The notes under the pieces are model-generated. The model was not told the DNA's origin. It was given only the letters and a program-made list of their open reading frames with translations, and ran no database searches. From assembly GCA_900323505.1 (NCBI GenBank), contig OOIN01000011.1, positions 930,001 through 994,000 on the forward strand: 64,000 nucleotides of DNA. The letters are read 5' to 3'. Within the stretch, counting starts at the first letter, position 1. The number at the start of each line of letters is the position of its first letter. The stretch comes from Ustilago trichophora (taxonomy: Eukaryota > Basidiomycota > Ustilaginomycetes > Ustilaginales > Ustilaginaceae). Positions 40,797 to 52,437 of the stretch are shown here, piece by piece. The position numbers and the translations under genes are program-made.

Positions 40797-41651
40797 CGTT
40801 GGCGACTGGTATAGGTAGCTGTAGGGCTCATTCAACAGGGAAGGAATGCTTGGGGTTCGTTTGAAGGTGTATGGCTTATTCTGTCTCCGAGCTGCGCTGT
40901 ATTTGTAGCCTTGTAACAGGAGAAAGTCCTCCTCATCATCCCTGCGAGTATCTGTAAGCAGCACAAAGTCTCTTCGCAGAAGCGGCTGACCTCAAGGATT
41001 TCCAATCCAAAGGTTGTACTCTCTCGCTGCGCTCTCGACGGGTCGGAAAGTTTACGATTAACATCAAATCTCGTGGAGCTAGAGCGTTGCCACCGCCTGA
41101 ACTTGAATACGCTTTGATCAGATCGTGTGAAACGGTTGTTGTGTCCAGCTTCCAACTAATGGACACGATCAATGACGCTTTTGATCAACATATCGTTGAG
41201 TGACACTTTGGTACCACGGCGTTGTCCCAAACGCCGAACAATGAGTACAACGCTAGTCTGGACCGCCCGCATTTTTGGCCTTAGCCTGATACTTCATGAC
41301 CATTTCGGGCTGCTCAAGACCGTTGATTCGGTCGTAAAATGATGCTTCTCGTATGTTCAGTCGCAGTTCGAGTATGAGACGCACAGATCAAGCTTTCTCA
41401 CAGTTTTTTTGGTCAGGAGGGGAGGAATCGATTGAATCCCAGCATCATAAGAGTCATGACGTCATCAGTATCGGACGCTTTCTTAGTGCTGATGTGTCAG
41501 TCAGCTTCGTTGTCGCAAACCCTTTGGCAATGAGCAAGCCCACTCCGGCGATCTGGGTACGCTGGGACCTCACCACCTGGCTCGTGGAGGAAGACCGACC
41601 AGGAGAGACATGGTTTGAGGGCCAAGCGAGTGGGTAATCGTATGAACGTGC
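40797..41651. other. Intergenic, array copies 2-3
   Basis: The copy 2 promoter lies here, with TACAAATA about 105 bases upstream of its ATG. The part from about 41491 to 41610 resembles the sequence at 43413-43530 downstream of copy 4. No gene is supported. Confidence 0.5.
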
Positions 41652-42438
41652 CTAGTTGTTCCAGAGAAGTGCCTCAGCAGTATTGGGAAGACGATGGTAT
41701 GCGTTGACGTCGGCAAGATGTGGGTTCTTTTCAAGGTGCTTTGCGTATTCAACGATGATTCGTCGACTTACCTCCATAGGAATGTTTCTTTGTATAAAGA
41801 CCTCGTTATAAGGCCCTGGTGCATTGACAAATCCTATGAGACTGCATCAAGGTCGCCATGAGAAACTGGCTGTGTGTTAGTGCTTTGACACAGCGCAGAA
41901 ACGCATGGTACCAGCTAGCTTACTTTTTTATTTGCCGCACGTCGGCCCCGAGTCTATAACTAGAGTTGCATGGCAGATCAAGGATGTTTCGATCAATGTC
42001 AAGGTCAGTAGGCATTTCGAAGTGACAAGCCTTGGACCGTAACAAAGGTCGGAATCAATCTTACCTTGAGGGTACCCTAGCAAAGCTGACGTGGAGAAAG
42101 CGATCGACCAAGAAGCAAGGGAGGTAAAATTGTCAAAAACAAAAGCATGTCAGTTCTTGCTTTCGCTAGGCATGTTTGGAAGTGTTGGAAAGTCTGATGT
42201 ACTTGGAGGTGATGATGCCCTCGCCTTTCTGCTTGAGAAAGGCGTACCAAGGATCCGTCGGTAATCCCATCAGGCCTGGAATTGTCGAGAAATCGCCAGG
42301 TAAACTCATCCATTCATGTAGGTAATTCCACATTGCCTGCGTCTCTGGGAACTTGGCAACCATCGCTGGAATCTGGGCTATGACAACGCCACTGCTAACA
42401 GCGAGTAGGACGAGAAGATGGTGTAGCTTGAAAAGCAT
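41652..42438 (-). CDS. Array copy 3: secreted effector-like protein, type I
   Basis: Exons are 42203..42438, 42065..42085, 41924..41953 and 41652..41841 (236, 21, 30 and 190 nt), giving 158 residues. Donors are GTACAT (weak), GTAAGA and GTAAGC, all in phase 2. Exon 1 has a signal peptide (LVLLAVSSGVVIA) and the core PETQAMWNYL, LPG, DPWYAFLKQKGEGII. Micro-exons add NFARVPSR and LGADVRQIK. Exon 4 has RRIIVEYAKHL, NPHLADVNAYHRLP and TAEALLWNN. No cysteine is present. Near-identity of the C-terminus with copies 2 and 4 indicates recent tandem duplication. Confidence 0.78.
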
Positions 42439-43556
42439 TGTTGAGGGCAGGTGAGAATTATGAAAGGGCTGATTGCGGAGAGGTAAGTGCTTGGGATGCT
42501 TGGAGATCCTGAGCAACTTCGTCTCCAAATGGTGCTGGATTTATAGTCCGCAAGAGGACGGGTTCGTTCCACTTAGGTGATCCTTGCCACAAGAGCGTCA
42601 AAGTAGAAGCGGAACTCTTTGCAGAGTTTGCCGCTTTGAGTGCTACCCTCACAGCAAGCCACAGTTGCAGTTTTTGATAGCTGTAGCAACGTAAACGAGC
42701 GCGATCGCGAACAAATTGCATAGACATAGATCGTTACCAGTGAGAACATTTTGAGACACCTTGATTACGTTGTGTCACTATTGTTGACACAGAATTTCAG
42801 CCATTGCCACGATCAAAGCCGGTATCTGTCAGCCCACGCCAATGCAACCGAAGCGATAGGGCGAGAACCTCTGGGCAAGCAGAGCTCGCCACGTCACACC
42901 CACCTCGTTGTGCCCTCTCTATGCTTATGTCATTATTCCTTTACTGAATGTTATTATCTCTTTACCTTTCGCTATGCCTGGCCGAGCGAGCTTACCTGTC
43001 TGCACTTCCTCCCTTTGTCGAGCCTCCCGTCCTGCGCTCGACCAGTCTCTCTTTGGTGGCCCGGGAGCCTTGTCAAGCTTCAGGCCTCACTGGTGTACAA
43101 TCACATTTATGCTCACTTTGCTCAAGAGCGCAACACCCAAGTAGGATGTTGGTGTCATGATGTCTGGAGCGTGGGATATCTAATGCGACACCAGCCGACA
43201 ATTTCGGCTCTTGCCAGGTATTGTTGTATGACCACCTCCGGCTGTTCAGCATTATTGATACAGTTACAACACAATGTTCCTGGCGGGTAAGTCACAGCAT
43301 GACTGGCAAAGTCAATCTTGCTCCTCAGATGCTTCTGTCATGAGGGCAGGAATGGACTGATTTACGAACTAAAGGGGTCACAGCTTGATGCGTACTGGAC
43401 CCTGTTTTGAAGCCGGTGCGTCAGCCAGACTTGTTCTCGCAAATACTTCAAGATCAAGCACGCCCACATCGGGTACCTGGATACAACGAGGCCACACTGC
43501 CCACACAGGGACGAGAATGACAGACCAGAGCTAACGTAGTTTGATGATTTGGTGTT
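42439..43556. other. Intergenic, array copies 3-4
   Basis: The copy 3 promoter and copy 4 3' flank lie here. A plus-strand frame at 42751-43290 has no domain and an unlikely composition. The part at 43413-43530 is related to 41491-41610. Confidence 0.5.
42540..42545 (-). promoter_or_regulatory. TATA box of array copy 3
   Basis: TATAAA on the minus strand lies about 102 bases upstream of the copy 3 ATG. Confidence 0.55.
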
Positions 43557-44304
43557 TTAGTTGTTCAAGAGCAGGGCTTCAGCAGTATCGGGAAGGCGGT
43601 GGTATGCGTTGACGGCCACCAGATGAGGGTTCTTGTTCAGATGATGGGCATATTCGAATATCATATGGCCAGCGGTCATCTTGGGGACGTAATGAAAAGC
43701 CTGTGGATCCGGTAAAGATCCAGGACTCTGTACGTACTTCAACAGACTGCGGTTCCAAAGAAGTCGTTCATCAGTGAGTTGGGAGATAGCAGGTAGAAGC
43801 AAGCAGCCTACGTACGCGATCATTTGATCAAAGCTAGCAGTGTCTGTAGCCCTGGCGGGTCGAGCATGATGCAACGAGCCACCAACAAGCGCGAGCGAGG
43901 TTAGATACTGAACTAAAATGCAGCATTCTCTCTGGAGGAATCTTCAGGAGCAAATTTTACCTGCTAGGTACCGTCGACCAGCTGGAATAGTCAGAAAAGT
44001 AGGCGAAAAAGAAAGTTCAGATCCTTCTTGCTCTTGTGTAGCCAAATCCGGCGACGTCGATCTGAACGTACTAAGACCTGATTATATCTGCACCTCTTTG
44101 CTTAAGGAAAACGTGCCAAGGATCCGTCGGTAGACCTCGCAGGAGTCCTGTTTTGAAATCGCCAGGCAAGCTACCCACGATGTACAGGTGATTCCACATG
44201 TCTTTGGTCTCTGGAAACTTTCTTACAATCGCTGGCATCTGAGCAAAGATAAGGCTGGGGACATTAAGGAGTAGGACGAGGAGGTGGAGAGGCTGGAAGT
44301 GCAT
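43557..44304 (-). CDS. Array copy 4: secreted effector-like protein, type I
   Basis: Exons are 44072..44304, 43961..43981, 43816..43851 and 43557..43746 (233, 21, 36 and 190 nt), giving 159 residues. Donors are GTACGT, GTAAAA and GTACGT, in phase 2. The ATG at 44302-44304 starts a signal peptide (MHFQPLHLLVLLLNVPSLIFA). The core is PETKDMWNHL, LPG, DPWHVFLKQRGADII. Micro-exons add YWSTVPSR and a DTASFDQMI segment. Exon 4 has LLKYVQSPG, HMIFEYAHHL, NPHLVAVNAYHRLP and TAEALLLNN. No cysteine is present. It is part of the copy 2-4 trio. Confidence 0.78.
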
Positions 44305-46213
44305 TGTTGACAATTTCTGTGGGAAGTGAATGTGAAAGGGCTACATGTAGAAAGGCGAGGACCTGTTCTGTTTGGAGTATCTGGGTATTCTGGTCTTCTA
44401 GCAGCGCTGACTTTGTAGTTCTCGCAGGAGTAAGTGTTGCTCTCCTATGCCAACGAAACAGAAGACGAGATTGTCGCCATAGAATCTCTAAAGAGGTGCG
44501 AGTTTCTTGATGCCGACCTATTTCTTGGGCGATCTGCTCGCAGCAAACCTCTCTTTCCTCGCCCTACACTCACTAGCATTGATGGCACAGCCTGCGTAGA
44601 GGGCAGCAACAGACCTGCTACAGCTAAAATGCGGCAGTTTTGGATGGCCTTGAATACAACCTGTGTGACTGTTGTTGGGTCTGGTCGCCAAACGCGACCA
44701 CGATCGGCGGCATTCTTTCCCAGTCAGCGTAGCCAGGTGTGGCCCACAATAATGTCTGGAACGCTGAGCTTTTGATGTAACGCCAGCCTGGATCGCAATT
44801 TCAGCGAGGTGGGAGGTATCTCGCCACATTTTGTGTGCTCGCACGCACCTGTTGCCGTGGGCAATTCGGTCGTTGCTGCTTCATGTGTTGTATCAACGGA
44901 TTGTCGTCCTATGAACTGAAAATCGGACCGTCACATCCTACTTGGGCGAGTCCTCGGCCCGTGATGTATGATATAAATTTTTCGTTGCAATCTGAAACGT
45001 TGAGCAAAGTTGTTGTGTGTTTGATGACACATCGTGGCTAGCAGCCGTGCACTTCTCACAACGGCCAATGTGTCATCGCTCCAAAAGAGGTGTATCAACA
45101 TAACCGTGTCAGGGAGACCTCTTTTTGCGATGACTCACTTTGATCCCAACGCTTCATTCCCACAAGGTAGTCATCCATGACTCTTTGGCCTCATCCAAAC
45201 AGTGGAGCGATTAGCAAAGACGCCAGCATCCGATGGTTTCTTTGCTGTGCAGAGTCTTATTCGAGGCATCCAAGATTGTGTAAGCCAATGTTGCGAAATT
45301 GCCGCCTCCGTTTGCTGATTCCTATTGATGGATCACACGTGAGGTCGTCAGTGGGTGATGTGAGTGAATCGAATGTCGTTTGTTTCCTCAAACTGGCTGG
45401 ATTTGACGCGCTCACAACGCATAGTGACGAGGCCGATATCGACTATGTGTGTGTGTGACTTGAACTCAATAAGGCTCCATTGCGATCTTAGCAAAGCCTG
45501 CTGAACGTCAGGAGATAGCGTACATGAAAACTAGTACAGGTGAGCTGGTAGGCTATGATCGATGGAAACGACATAATAAAGACGTCACTGCCGAAGTAGT
45601 AAGGATTAGAGAGGAGCAGGCGGTGGTGATACGAATATATGGGGAATAAATGGAATGAGTAAAAGATATGGACATGCTCAAGGTGAGCACTTCGTATATA
45701 GGCGTGACGCTGCAACCTACATCGTGTACTTCATCTCGACATGGTTGAGCAAAGGCAATGAAACAAATGGGTAAAGAATGCCGTCACTGGGTACGCTGGT
45801 GGCGGCGACGGTGTAATGAGCTAAGATATGAAGAGAATATGCAATCAAATGAGCAAACAAAGCAAGATTACTCGCTATGGTGTGAAGTGTCGGAAAGGTG
45901 AGTCAAAGTGAGAAAATTTGCTCAGCTGCGACGAAAAGTCCAGTCCAACCTGGCAAACGAACAGAGCCACGCCATATTTCACCTCTACATCTGGGGTGAT
46001 TTCAAACAGTGAAATGAACGAAAGCTGTTTGTTGCTAGTGCGATGGAGATAGCACAACGAAAATGCAGGCTGCAGATTAACTGTGAAGGAAACCCCAAGG
46101 AAATCCCACCTTGGATGGCCGAAGAGATCTGCTTGCAGAAAGCTGTGCCAAGCGGCTGCGACAACTATACCATTTACTAATTCGCCTTTCGTCTACTACG
46201 CAGCCTCTGGTGA
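44305..46213. other. Intergenic, array copies 4-5
   Basis: This is a 1.9 kb gap with no intact gene. On the minus strand near 45160-45300 a broken frame contains GQRVMDDYL followed by a GTGAGT, vaguely like the end of copy 1 exon 1. This could be a decayed copy but is too weak to annotate. Confidence 0.45.
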
Positions 46214-47056
46214 CTACTTGGAATCCTCACCAAAAGAAATTGCAGAAGCATCGGACGTTGAAGCTTTCTCGTTCCCTAGTCGGTTTGCCTCTCCAAATGC
46301 GCTTGGAGATGCAGAGTGAATGATCCTTGTGCTCCTAGCGAAAGGCGAGCTCTTCAAGGCTCTGTACACGACGACATTTTGAGGACGGGATTGCAAATGC
46401 TCTGCGTACTTTTTGATGAGACTATGAGCAGCTCGCTTCACACTCTGATCCTTTAGTACGAGGTGCTGTTGAGCAAGGGGGTCCCTCGCATACTTCAAAA
46501 GTCTGTAGGTCCGCAGACGCTCAAAATGGATTCGCGGCGCTCAGTCAGCATTTTCTATCGCATCTGCAAGACCTGAGCTCAAGGTTCACTCACACTTCAA
46601 ATTCCTCCCTGGCTGCGTCTGTCTTCTTGCTACCAATCATTCAATGGATCAAAGCGTCAGGCAGGCCCTGTACGACAGCATTGAGAGTTGGTCAGCACTT
46701 ACTAAGTACTCATCCTATCAAACCTATTTTGAACGTTTGGAGGTTGGAGTTGGGTCGTCAGCCAAGGCTCGGCCTCCCATGGAGTGGGAACTGATCAGAT
46801 CCCTGTAAGTTCACGGCACTTACGATAGTTTTAACACTTTGTATCCGTTCTCTTCCAAATACTCGAGCCAACCACTAGTGGGCGGTGTATTTGAGTGAAC
46901 GCTGTGGCTGCCGGGCAGGTAGCCTCCGGAGTAGAGCCCTTTCCACAGGTCTACGGTCTCATCGAATTGCTTAACGATCTTGGGCAAGTTTTTAGGATTC
47001 ACTGAGAATGCGCCTGTGATGAAAATGAATGGTATCAGGAGATAAGCGACCTGCAT
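46214..47056 (-). CDS. Array copy 5: secreted effector-like protein, type I
   Basis: Exons are 46824..47056, 46703..46723, 46594..46629 and 46214..46502 (233, 21, 36 and 289 nt), giving 192 residues. The donors GTAAGT, GTAAGT and GTGAGT are all strong and in phase 2. The signal peptide is YLLIPFIFITGAFSV. The core is DETVDLWKGL, YLPG, then GWLEYLEENGYKVL. Micro-exons add SFDRMSTY and TDAAREEFE. Exon 4 begins LLKYARDPLAQQ and has a KKYAEHL helix, RPQNVVVYRALK, and a longer Ser/Ala-rich tail than copies 2-4. No cysteine is present. It groups with copies 6 and 7. Confidence 0.77.
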
Positions 47057-48047
47057 GACTGTATACTTCGAGGAAAGATGCGATGACGATCTGGTGAGGA
47101 TGGGACCGTGATAGATCAGAGGAAGGGAGGAGAACGAGGATGATGTGATCTTTATAGCTTGGAGATAAATGTATTATCGAAGTTCAGACTGGGAATCACC
47201 ACGGCATGATACTTGCCTTCCCTGAGTAGCCACTCACAAGCAAGATCAACACGTTCGCAGGACGGGACTGCTGCACAAAACACGTCTTGGGCGGGGTGAG
47301 GCAAGTCTAGAAGTCCGTGTCTGTCTTTCGAGATTCCTCCAAACTTTCGAGTCGACTACCATCGATTTACAATGAAGTGCGAGCAATCGTGCGACTACGA
47401 GGCTTGGCCAAGCACTCGTGGGTTCGCCGGGTGCAGAAAAAGTGGGACTCGAGCGGAAAAGTATGGCAACGGTGTGTGGCGCCGTTTCCGTGGGTACCGC
47501 GTGACTGGAAAGACGCTTCATTCATTTCGGAGGCTCGGAAGGCAGTGTAAGAGCGATCGCTTCCGGCCGAACTCCTGAGAACAGGGCCCTCGGGAGATTG
47601 ATTGGACGTGCACAGACCCTCACTTGGACGTGTATGGACCACAAATTGGCAGAGGACGACGACTAGCTTGTCCAAAGCCCTTCCTTTGCCGCCTCTTGGT
47701 CGAGTATCGCACGTGTGTTCATAAAGAGTAATATCACAGTTCATAAAGAGTAGGGTCACAGTTCAGCTTGGAATCGCAATTTGCAGGACTCTAAAAGCCG
47801 TCGTCAGGTCGTGGTGAGCAGCAAAGACATAGAGTGGGTTGAGACGCGCAAGGTGAAGCTTTGAGCACTAGGTCATCGTCTGTCTGAGAAAGACAAATTA
47901 ACATAATCACAGAAGCGCGAGAGCTTTTCGAAAGAGGGATGAGACTCTAAAGGGGAGAAAACTTATGCATGATAGAGGCACACGGAACAAGACCGCCGGA
48001 TGCGATTCGCCCTGTCAGCCACACTCGATTATAACAGGTTCCGGTCG
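47057..48047. other. Intergenic, array copies 5-6
   Basis: The copy 5 promoter and copy 6 3' flank lie here. A short direct duplication (CATAAAGAGTA) occurs near 47720-47752. I see no supported gene. Confidence 0.5.
47151..47156 (-). promoter_or_regulatory. TATA box of array copy 5
   Basis: TATAAA on the minus strand lies about 95 bases upstream of the copy 5 ATG. Confidence 0.55.
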
Positions 48048-48877
48048 TCAGCTGATGTGAGGCCATCTCGGACGGGGAGCAGACCATGTTCTCCGAAATG
48101 TGAAGCGATCTTCTAGGCCCTGCCTACGCATGGCGTTGTAAGCAAGGACGTCCTGCGGACGGTGCCTCAAATAGTCTGCGTAGTCAATGATGAGCTGTTT
48201 GGCCAGCACTTTACCCGTGCTTCGTTGGAGACTTATACGCTTCTGGGCCAAAGGATCATTGGCATATTCTAGTAGTCTGGGTTCAGGCAAAGCTTAGTTT
48301 TGAGTTGTGGCAGGAAGGGGACATCTATCAAAATTGCCGTGGATACGGGGCATGACTTACTTCTGTATCGTCTTGAAATTTCCGCCACGCTTAGAGCTGT
48401 GATCGTGCAGGTTTGGAAGGGGGCATGCACGGTGAAATCAGAGTATCTGTTCAGAATTGCTGCTGCTTCATCTCCCCTTTCTTGCTGTTCTTCGACATAC
48501 TGAGAAGGAAGAGCTCGCCAGCTGGCGATCCGGGTATGAAAATGAACGTTCAAGAGTCAAGACGAAGCAAGGAAGAGAAACCGTCAGTTACCAGCAAACC
48601 GAATGTACAATTACAAGCCAAGATGTGCACGTTGAGCTCACTGTTCTTCGAGCGTATTTTTTCCATTCACTTTCAAGTAGTCTCTCCATGCTTGCGAAGA
48701 TGGCGCGTCGATCGGATGAAAGTGGAAACCAGGAAGATAGTGACCAATGTCAAGACCATGCCATAAGTCTACTGTCTCTTGGAATTGCTTGACTGCTTCG
48801 GGTAGGGGAGCTGGTATGTGCGCTAGGCTTGTGCATCCCATCAGCATGATGATGAGGAGGTAGAGATACATGTGCAT
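48048..48877 (-). CDS. Array copy 6: secreted effector-like protein, type I
   Basis: Exons are 48642..48877, 48501..48521, 48361..48396 and 48048..48276 (236, 21, 36 and 229 nt), giving 173 residues. Donors are GTGAGC, GTATGT and GTAAGT, in phase 2. The signal peptide is hydrophobic (YLYLLIIMLMGCTSLAH); its one cysteine is removed with it. The core is QETVDLWHGL, YLPG, then AWRDYLKVNGKNTL. Micro-exons add HWRALPSQ and SKRGGNFKTIQK, the latter strikingly like copy 7. Exon 4 has LLEYANDPLAQKR, IIDYADYL, RPQDVLAYNAMRR and an Arg/Trp/Pro-rich tail. Confidence 0.78.
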
Positions 48878-50349
48878 GATTTTTGTTGTTGCGCGACCGT
48901 CTCAATAGATTTTGGATGTCGCTGAGATAGTGTAACTACGGAAAAGTGTGAATCTGATGCCGCGGTAATTTATACTTGATTTCCATGCTATCCTGCGACT
49001 TGTTCCTGAACTTGAACACGAATCGGCCGAGCCATTGGATGTCGTCACCCACCAGACGGGTTGGAATGCGACGCCTCCATGATCTCTCATCGCGGCCGCT
49101 AATTCTGATGTCTTCGAGCACTCACGAGCGGCTCTGACGACGTGAGAACAGTAGCCGCAGCCGAGCCTACTATAGAGGCTGTCAACAAGAACTCCTTTTC
49201 CACGCCTCGACGGTAGCCAGTACATTATATTTGTGTGAGAATATGTGCGTGTGTCCGTGTGCGAGATCCATTTGCTTTGTAGTGGTAGCAATTCCAAGGG
49301 CCTTGAGTCATCCGATCGTTTTGATGATGCTGGCCATCTCCCGTACTGGGTTTGCTGCGAAATCCTCATCATATCTGCGTCTGACGGAGAGAACAGATGT
49401 TCCCTCTGCCCAAGCTTGCTGGTTTATGTCGAAGAGCAGGAACGTGTTGGTGGGAAAATATCTTCGCGAGCCGAGCTCGATCCTCCATTCCTGAGATGAG
49501 GTGGGAGTTACAGTGTGCACGCACCCACCGCCTTTCCACCGCCTTTCCTTCTCAGGAATGTTGGTGGCAAACATCTCTTCTTCGGACATTGTACCCCTGA
49601 CTGGTCACTTCAGTGTTGGGCCACATCGCACCACCACCGATGGCCCCTCTTTTCGAGCGCACAATTTTCTTGCTTTTCGTTGACGTCCCACCTGTGGTCC
49701 CGACCCCGACAAGCCCACCTTCTGTGGTATCGCAAGGCCCCTGCTTTATTAGTGCACAGCAATCGAGTTTTAACCCAGCCAGTGGCAATTGATCCATACA
49801 GACTGCACTTTCAATGTGCTGCTCTCTGTCACTCGGTCTCTTGCGTTCGCGCTGCAACTTTGCCACACTCACCGCAGAATCGTACCCACCTCCTAGGAGT
49901 TCAACGTCCTTTGTGAACTAGGGCTGTTCCTGTCCTCGGAACTCAGCAGCCTTTTGACTGGGCTTGTACAAAGGAGCCACATTCACAGCTTTGCTTGGAA
50001 ATCTGCGTGTCACGACACTGATACTGGTCGTGGTGACCTAATAGTGGGGCCCCCGTTTTCGCGGGATGCTTTTGCTATTCTGTTGAGCGTTTCTTCAGAA
50101 ATCATTCCCACACCTTGCAAGGTCGAGCCCTCTTCTTCGATCAGCTATGGGTTCTGCGACGCATATAACAGCATCGCTTGATCCCTATCTTCTTTCCTTC
50201 CTTCCTTCGTCCGTCCCTTCATCCTATCTTTTCCCAGTCCCTTCTTCGATTCCCTCTCCTGATCCTAGCCTGACCACATCCATCCCGTTCCACTTCCTTC
50301 GCCACCCCTACATACGCCTCCTTGACCCTCTCCGACCTTTCCATTCACA
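48878..50349. other. Divergent intergenic between copy 6 and the deacetylase gene
   Basis: Promoters of copy 6 (minus) and of the polysaccharide deacetylase (plus) lie back to back in about 1.5 kb. The last 300 bases are a Pyr-rich leader of the deacetylase. No other gene is supported. Confidence 0.55.
48969..48974 (-). promoter_or_regulatory. TATA box of array copy 6
   Basis: TATAAA on the minus strand lies about 92 bases upstream of the copy 6 ATG. Confidence 0.55.
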
Positions 50350-51264
50350 ATGCATTTCACGTCCTTCGTCGCAGTTGCAGCTGCTTTTAGCGTAGCGCTG
50401 CTCACTCCCGCTACCGCCTCCCCTACCGTGATGAGCACCGTTCCCCACCACATCTCGGGGAACGTCCGCCGCGAGCTTATCATGCGTTCCACCTCCGACT
50501 ACACCCTTTTCGAGCGGGACGCTGGCTCCTCGGGAATGTCCCTTGCCAAGCGAGGCGCTCAGCTCAACGGTCTTCAGACCCGTTGCAAGACGCGTTCTTG
50601 TCTTTCTATCACTTTTGATGATGGTCCCTATCGATGGGAGCACAAGCTTATCGACACACTCAAGAATGCTGGAGACCAGAAGGCTACGTTCTTCGTCAAC
50701 GGCAACAACTTCCGCTGCATCTATGATGATGCTTCCGTCACCAGACTGCGTCGCACTTACGAAGCGGGCCACCAAATCTGCTCGCACACTTGGTCGCATC
50801 CTGACATTAGCAAATTGAGCAACCAAGAGCTCGATAAGCAAGTTAAGCTGGTGGAGGATGCTCTTTGGAAGATCATCGGTGCGGTTCCCGCCTGTATTCG
50901 CGCTCCGTACGGCAATATCAGCCCTGAACAGGTCAAGTACCTCAACGACAGATGGGGACTTGTAGTCGTCGGCTGGAACCAGGACACTGGCGATGCTAAC
51001 GGAGATGGTGTCGAGGCCGGTCTTAATGTGTACCGAAACCTCAAGGCCCCTAAGCATGCCATCGTCCTGAATCACGAGACGGTTCAAGCAACTGTTGATA
51101 CCGTTATTCCCCAGGCTGTCAACATCGTACGAAAGAATGGTTACCGTGGCAGTGAGACAGTCGCCAAGACCCTCGGCTTCAACGCTTACAAGGTGGTTGG
51201 CAGCTACGGTACCCGCGATGCTTCGTGGACCTGCGACGACAAGCCTGCGCCTGGAAAGACCTAA
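50350..51264 (+). CDS. Secreted polysaccharide (chitin) deacetylase, CE4 family
   Basis: The gene codes for 304 residues without introns. A signal peptide occupies about residues 1-22 (FVAVAAAFSVALLTPATA), and a KR dibasic pro-region site lies near residue 73. The NodB/CE4 domain has all five motifs. Motif 1 is SITFDDGP, with catalytic base and metal Asp. Motif 2 is SHTWSHPD, with metal His residues. Motif 3 is RAPYG. Motif 4 is VVGWNQDTGDANGDG. Motif 5 is IVLNHE. Such enzymes convert chitin to chitosan, which in plant pathogens reduces recognition by host chitin receptors. It is the only plus-strand gene inside the secreted array and stands between copies 6 and 7. The exact substrate is inference. 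A 320-codon antisense frame over it is a shadow. Confidence 0.92.
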   Translation: MHFTSFVAVAAAFSVALLTPATASPTVMSTVPHHISGNVRRELIMRSTSDYTLFERDAGSSGMSLAKRGAQLNGLQTRCKTRSCLSITFDDGPYRWEHKLIDTLKNAGDQKATFFVNGNNFRCIYDDASVTRLRRTYEAGHQICSHTWSHPDISKLSNQELDKQVKLVEDALWKIIGAVPACIRAPYGNISPEQVKYLNDRWGLVVVGWNQDTGDANGDGVEAGLNVYRNLKAPKHAIVLNHETVQATVDTVIPQAVNIVRKNGYRGSETVAKTLGFNAYKVVGSYGTRDASWTCDDKPAPGKT

Positions 51265-51636
51265 GCGCATCTTCTTAATACCTTAGCTCATGTTCCTCGC
51301 TTCGTCTTCTTCTGGGCTGTCTGGCTCGCCATCCTCGTTCCCATTCCACCATGCTGCTTCGATCTACATGCCCGACTCCTCTTCCCTCACGTCACCCTTA
51401 CATCACGAATAGATTCCGCTCTCAATTGTGCATCCATTTAGATTCAATTTAATGCTGTTCGTCCCCTTCACTACCTGCATTTGGCCTGATGATCTCGTAA
51501 GGCGGTCAAAATAGTGAGTGACAAGTTGATGTCGCCCAGGTTGATACGCATGCCGGCGCTTCATTACGCCCGAAAGTAGTGCTATATTGAATTGGCTAGC
51601 TGTCTTAAAGTTGGAGTGGTTTTCGAGACTAGAAGC
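51265..51636. other. Convergent 3' flanks (deacetylase and array copy 7)
   Basis: The two genes end towards each other. Only 3' untranslated sequence is expected; nothing else is seen. Confidence 0.6.
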
Positions 51637-52437
51637 CTACATTCGACGGGGTGGGCCAGAAGGGCCGGAGAATGGCTGCATCTCAGCATGGGTTGATGTT
51701 GGCCGAGTCGGATAGTAGATGTGAAATGGAGTCTCGTCCGCCCGTCGCATGGCATTGTACGCAGCAACATGCTGGGAATTAACCGAGAGATAACTTGCGT
51801 AGTCGATGATGATCTCTGATATAAATCGGTGCGCTACGCGGCCTGTAAACGTCACGGTCCGCTTCTCCAGAGGATTCCGTATGTAACTCAAAAGCCTGAG
51901 ATGAAAACGTGAGATTGAGGAGCATATGGGGTTTGAGTATGGTCATTCTCAACAATGTTAAAATTGGTGCTACGTACTTTTGAACGGACTTCAGGGAACC
52001 ACCACCTCTTTCGCTGTACGTAAAGTTTTCAAAAATTTGAGCTTTCTGTTGTGCATCAGTGCCAACTATACAGCGAACTGACCGACGCCATACTTACGAG
52101 CTCGGAAGCAAGGGGTAACTGCCGTCAAATCGATGCATAGAAGAGGAGATTCGTTGAATGAAGGACTTTCTCGGGCCGATCTTAGCGTTGTAGCTCGTAC
52201 TTACCTCCGGATTATCCTTTGTTCGCCATTCCTTGCAATGAAGTTGCGCCATGCTTCGGAGACTGGGGCGTTGATTGGATAGAAATAGGAACCCGGTAGA
52301 TAGTTGCTTTCGAAAACGACACTCCACAAATCCCTCGTCTCGGGGAAGCGTGCAACTATCTCCGGCATGAATACGGCTCTTACGAGACCGTCTGACAGAA
52401 CGAGCAAGGCAAAAAGACAGCTAAGCACGGAACGCAT
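51637..52437 (-). CDS. Array copy 7: secreted effector-like protein, type I
   Basis: Exons are 52205..52437, 52098..52118, 51978..52013 and 51637..51895 (233, 21, 36 and 259 nt), giving 182 residues. Donors are GTAAGT, GTAAGT and GTACGT, in phase 2. An alternative upstream acceptor for exon 3 would give a stop, which supports the 36-nt choice. The signal peptide is SVLSCLFALLVLSDGLVRA. The core is PETRDLWSVV, YLPG, then AWRNFIARNGEQRII. Micro-exons add SYPLLPSS and SERGGGSLKSVQK. Exon 4 has LLSYIRNPLEKR, IIDYASYL, HVAAYNAMRR and a Pro-rich tail. The mature protein has no cysteine. Confidence 0.78.

Noticed and set aside
42751..43290. 179-codon plus-strand frame between copies 3 and 4
   Set aside because: Cys/His/Ser-rich with no signal peptide or domain; probably chance.
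45160..45300. Possible decayed array copy on the minus strand
   Set aside because: Only a short GQRVMDDYL-like string followed by GTGAGT resembles exon 1 ends; an in-frame stop and no signal peptide make the match too weak.
50308..51270. 320-codon minus-strand frame over the deacetylase gene
   Set aside because: It is the mirror of a strongly supported CE4 gene and has no domain; codon-bias shadow.
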